Source: Ceraceosorus guamensis (taxonomy: Eukaryota; Basidiomycota; Exobasidiomycetes; Ceraceosorales; Ceraceosoraceae). Taken from it: 64,000 nucleotides of DNA. The notes under the pieces are model-generated. The model saw only the letters and a list, made by a program, of their open reading frames with translations, was not told the origin of the DNA and did not search any database. Made by a program: the position numbers and the translations under genes. The DNA is taken from assembly GCF_003144195.1 (NCBI RefSeq), contig NW_020290024.1, positions 186,001-250,000 on the forward strand, given 5' to 3'. Shown piece by piece: positions 60,616 to 64,000 of this stretch; within the stretch, counting starts at the first letter, position 1, and each line of letters starts with the position of its first letter.

Positions 60616-63600
60616 CGTCTACAGGGACTTGTACTTCACGACGGTACAAACTTTCTCTAGAAGGACGTCGGGAGACGATATCAGTGCCTTACGTTGGTTG
60701 CTCCGACGAGAGATGGAGAATGGGGGCGCTGACGGCGGGAGGCCATGTGCACTTGGTACGGCAACCCTTGCCAATCTTCAAGGACTAGAGAGCGCCGGCG
60801 CGAAAGTTCAGATCAAAAGGATAGCTGAGGGGGCGGTGCAAGAAGAGCAGCGCGACGGGTCCCTCTCTATAGGAGGAAGTGTCGAAGAAGAGGCCTTGCA
60901 AGCAACGAGACGATAACTCGACGTGTCACTGTAAGCTGTCGGTCCAGTGGAAGGGGTCGGGCGCGGTGAGTATAGGGCACTCCAAGCCCCGCTGCTTCCA
61001 TCACGAAGAGAGCTCGAGGGACGTCAGCGCAGAGGTGAGAGGTGGTCGCCACGCCTTCCACAATCAACTCACATTCGCCGCATTCGCTCAACGTCGAAGG
61101 GTACAGAGCAGGTGCCCATCGCGGTCAACGGCCCCAGCGAGCTGTGACGTGGACGGTCAGGACCGGCGCGATGAAGGGAGATAGGAAAAAAATGCCGCAG
61201 GACGACTTAGGAACAAAACGCCGAGCCGAATCCTCCGTTTAAACTGCAACGTCGACCGGATCCTGCAAAAGTAGGCGCGAGAGTGTCAAAGTCCCCGCTC
61301 GCGCATGACGGTAAGGAAGTCGTGGTAACCGCTGGCCTTTGGCCGTCCACAGTACCATGACTTTACTCATGATTAGCTGCTGCGTTCAGCACCCGCACAT
61401 GCGAGCCCGCGTGAAGCGGTGGCAAATGTCAGAGCTTCAATCGGCACAGCCGACTCCAACCATCGCCTGATGAGGACCTCGGCTATGGACACACCCCTTC
61501 TACCCTGAACTTCCATGCAGCAAGTTGGCAGTGGTTCACATTCAAATCAAACGGATTCTGATATTGAAGTCCAGAAAAGTCAAGCTAAGCGAGGTGTTTA
61601 CAGCTTGATGAAACCGATTGCATGCCCCAATATCCGAGGCGCGGCTCCAGATGCAATCAAGATTTGATTAGCTTCGCACATTTCATTTTTATTTCACCTA
61701 GCTGCGCTGCGCTCCCTCGCTTAGGTTTTGCCGCGTCAGGCGCCTGCATCCGCAGGACAGCATGGACGACACATAAGCACCGAGCCAGACTTGGCACCAT
61801 CGGGGACTCTGCGCATCAGAGCACTTTCAATGAGGGGCTGTGATAGCCTTTCGAGGCTGTCACACTGTGCTGCTGGGAGGTATTCGTGACGTGCAGAATG
61901 GGTCGTCCAGCAGGTGGTGTAATGAAGGGTCCGAGCGTCTGTCTCATCTCCGGACCCTCAGTCAGGCCCTACAGGCGCCTGGCCACATATGGACACCGCG
62001 ATTCGCTCGGGAGCGGCGCGATCGAAGTTTTAGCAGGGTAGCTCGCTTAAGGTCGAACCATCCTCGCATGCATGCACACAATGCTCGCTTGGCTGCCTTC
62101 GAGAAGCAGGCTCGCAGAATGGCATTGGGGATCTCGAGCAGCCCGCTTTGAGCCCAACTGGGGGGGGGAAGACATCAGCTAAACCCCAGCAGAGGAGCGC
62201 TACGGCGCGGCTCCACGGGCCCTACCAAACGCTCGCATGTCGCTGGTTCGTCATCGTCCCTTCTGACGACATACGACCTACAGCGGGGGCGTGCGCTCTT
62301 CTTTGCCGCATTGGAGTATCCTCAGAGACTAGTCGACTGCTCCCAGCACATGCCTCGCACCGAACACGACACCAGCCTCATATCACAGGGGCATTTGAGC
62401 ATCGCAAGCAGTCATGATCGCAATCAAACGAACAATTCATCGGCGCCGGACTTTCGGCGGGAGCGAGGAGCTTCACACCGTGCGCGCCAAGAAAGCGCAA
62501 ACATGCCGATGATTGTGCACAGCTGCTGGAAGCCACGATTTTGCTTTCCTGCGGGACCTTTCTAGAACCAATTGAGAAGCTGTACGGAAGCACCGGGCTT
62601 CTACCAGCAGTTGTAGATCAGCGTTGCCATGTTCCGTCACGAGGCCGAGCAGACTGCTTTGAGATGTGGTTCTCCTCCTTCTCTTGCTCGGCACCCCGGC
62701 GCTACGTCTGATCGCGTCGGCGATCACACCGAGCTAGCGCGAGAGGTTCTCTCATGCTTCACACATGCTATCAAAGACCGTTGAAAGACAACACGACGGC
62801 TCGAGCCGAGAAATCGGACAGCGATCATCAATTGCGGTCTGCCTTTGACGCGCACTCACGACTTGGTGTAGTGTCGGGTCAGCGGCCATCATGGCTGACT
62901 TGCGAGTGGGGTGCAGTGGGCGCCCCGCCAAGCTCAGCAGGCACTTTCCTCGATGCGCCGAAGCTTACTATTTCGAGATTCGATTGTGTGTATTCGTGAT
63001 TTGATGCACATCCTCCTCGCAGCAAAGCTCGCAGCGTGGCGAGGTGACCCGTGCATCGGATCAGAAACAAATGCAGGTCCTTCGGACATTCGGCGCATTC
63101 CCCTCCCGCTCGCTTATAAGCCACTGCAGCGCTTGCAGTACCATAGGAGTCGCGCCGCCGCCTGCCTCAATCAAGTCGCGATCGAGTAGCTGCTGATCCG
63201 TTTGCGGCTCCACTTTTCCCAAAGCGATCTCAGCGTCGAAGGGGGGGTTCAAACAATCATACCGTACTCTCCGTTTCTGAGTCTCGCCACAGCCGGAATT
63301 CGGCGTATATAACAAGAGAACAAATCTCCGCTGTCGCGGCGGAAAACTCCATGGACACCACGGACGTCGACGTTCTAGGCAACAATGGGCCGAGGGCACG
63401 ATTCCATGAGAGCGCCACGCGCTACCTTCGAGGCACAATCAGGTTTCGCGAACAGATCCCGTGCATCGCTTCTGGAACGAAGGTGTCATGCTTGAAATGT
63501 AATGATAAGGTGCTGAGTCACGGACCAATGGCTTCCACTCGAAGTCAGCTGCACTGGTGTCATTTTGCACTTCACCTAAGATTAGCCGGCCAGAGGTAAG

Positions 63601-63918
63601 CTAGCCGTCGCAAGCGTGAAAGTCTTCATGTCCATCGGTCATCGCGTGCGCAGTGAAGCCTTCAAGCTGAAATCATTTCGACTTGCTGCAATCATACTCG
63701 AGATTATCAAATGCCGTGCTTGTCTGCTATGCTCGAGTGTCACAACCGATGGCCGGCTCCCGTCGGTTCAGGAGATTTCTAAGCTGAGACGCAGACGTCC
63801 GAGCTCTTGCATTGCGGAATGTTTCCCGCGGCTCAAGCTAATCAAGACACGTGCGCACGCGGTTTTCAAAATGCGATAGGTCTAGTGTTTCCCCACGCAA
63901 CATTATGATGCGGGATAT
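60616..63918. other. 3.3-kb non-coding region
   Basis: Upstream of the transcription factor gene. Many short frames exist but none resembles a protein. A G-run lies at about 62160. I see no tRNA, no repeat array and no transposon ends. Confidence 0.45.
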
Positions 63919-64000
63919 CTAGCGCCCTCCGACACTTTGCTTCCGCTTCTTGGAGACTTTCAGTGATGGTGTCGGTGGCTCCGTCGACATCGATGATCCG
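63919..64000 (-). CDS. Possible C-terminal end of a gene running off the right edge
   Basis: On the minus strand the last 82 bases read MSTEPPTPSLKVSKKRKQS then VGGR and a stop at 63921-63919. The Pro/Ser run and the KKRK nuclear-signal-like cluster look like the tail of a nuclear protein. A second frame is open over the same bases, so this is weak. Confidence 0.2.
   Translation of the reverse strand, partial: GSSMSTEPPTPSLKVSKKRKQSVGGR

Overview
The window looks like nuclear DNA of a basidiomycete fungus, most likely a plant-associated member of the Ustilaginomycotina (smut relatives). Evidence: GC-rich coding sequence; many short introns with GTGAGT-type donors, CTGAC branch sites and AG acceptors; a fungal gene set (MIA40 with presequence, TSR2, a GVP36-type BAR protein, GT17, Zn2Cys6+PAS factor, SLD7-like); and a large predicted secreted protein with plant-type DLNxxP motifs. 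The genus is inference. I rebuilt exons by hand, and most models keep frame across every junction. I see no tRNA, rRNA, CRISPR array or recognisable complete transposon.

Layout. 0.6-5.4 kb: an alpha/beta hydrolase (+) converging on an SLC41/MgtE-type Mg transporter (-). 5.4-8.8 kb: non-coding, with minisatellites. 8.8-12.1 kb: a membrane-anchored two-lobed amidohydrolase (+). 12.1-16.1 kb: non-coding. 16.1-19.6 kb: a 1177-aa disordered protein (+). 20.2-21.3 kb: MIA40 (-), with a 73-nt homopolymer in its last intron. 21.3-26.0 kb: non-coding. 26.0-29.0 kb: a Ser/Arg-rich protein full of RRxS sites (+). 29.5-31.4 kb: a vacuolar Ca2+/H+ exchanger (-) that begins with a 4-nt coding exon. 33.4-35.0 kb: a BAR protein (-). 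35.7-36.3 kb: TSR2 (+). 36.9-38.4 kb: a GT17 glycosyltransferase (-). 39.9-42.5 kb: an 860-aa protein with an RNase H domain (-). 43.8-46.4 kb: a GNAT acetyltransferase (+) and pyridoxal kinase (-), converging. 47.0-47.8 kb: NEDD8/RUB1 (+) with a 6-nt microexon. 48.6-52.2 kb: the modular secreted protein (+). 52.5-53.4 kb: a glutathione S-transferase (-). 54.2-56.6 kb: an SLD7-like replication factor (+). 57.5-60.6 kb: a Zn2Cys6-PAS transcription factor (-). 60.6-64 kb: mostly empty, with a possible gene tail at the right edge.

The main find is the 1073-aa gene at 48590-52193. It encodes a signal peptide, five degenerate copies of a roughly 80-residue module each preceded by a helix ending in V[D/E]PR, two basic NLS-like clusters, and two DLNxxP motifs (DLNRSP, and DLNQPP four residues from the C-terminus). 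DLNxxP is the EAR-type motif that recruits plant TOPLESS corepressors, and smut effectors such as Ustilago maydis Jsi1 use it. The architecture suggests a large nuclear-targeted, TOPLESS-binding effector of a kind I do not recognise. It sits among housekeeping genes rather than in an obvious effector cluster. The remaining genes are mostly housekeeping (ion homeostasis, mitochondrial import, ribosome biogenesis, replication, vitamin B6 salvage, neddylation) and do not form a pathway cluster.
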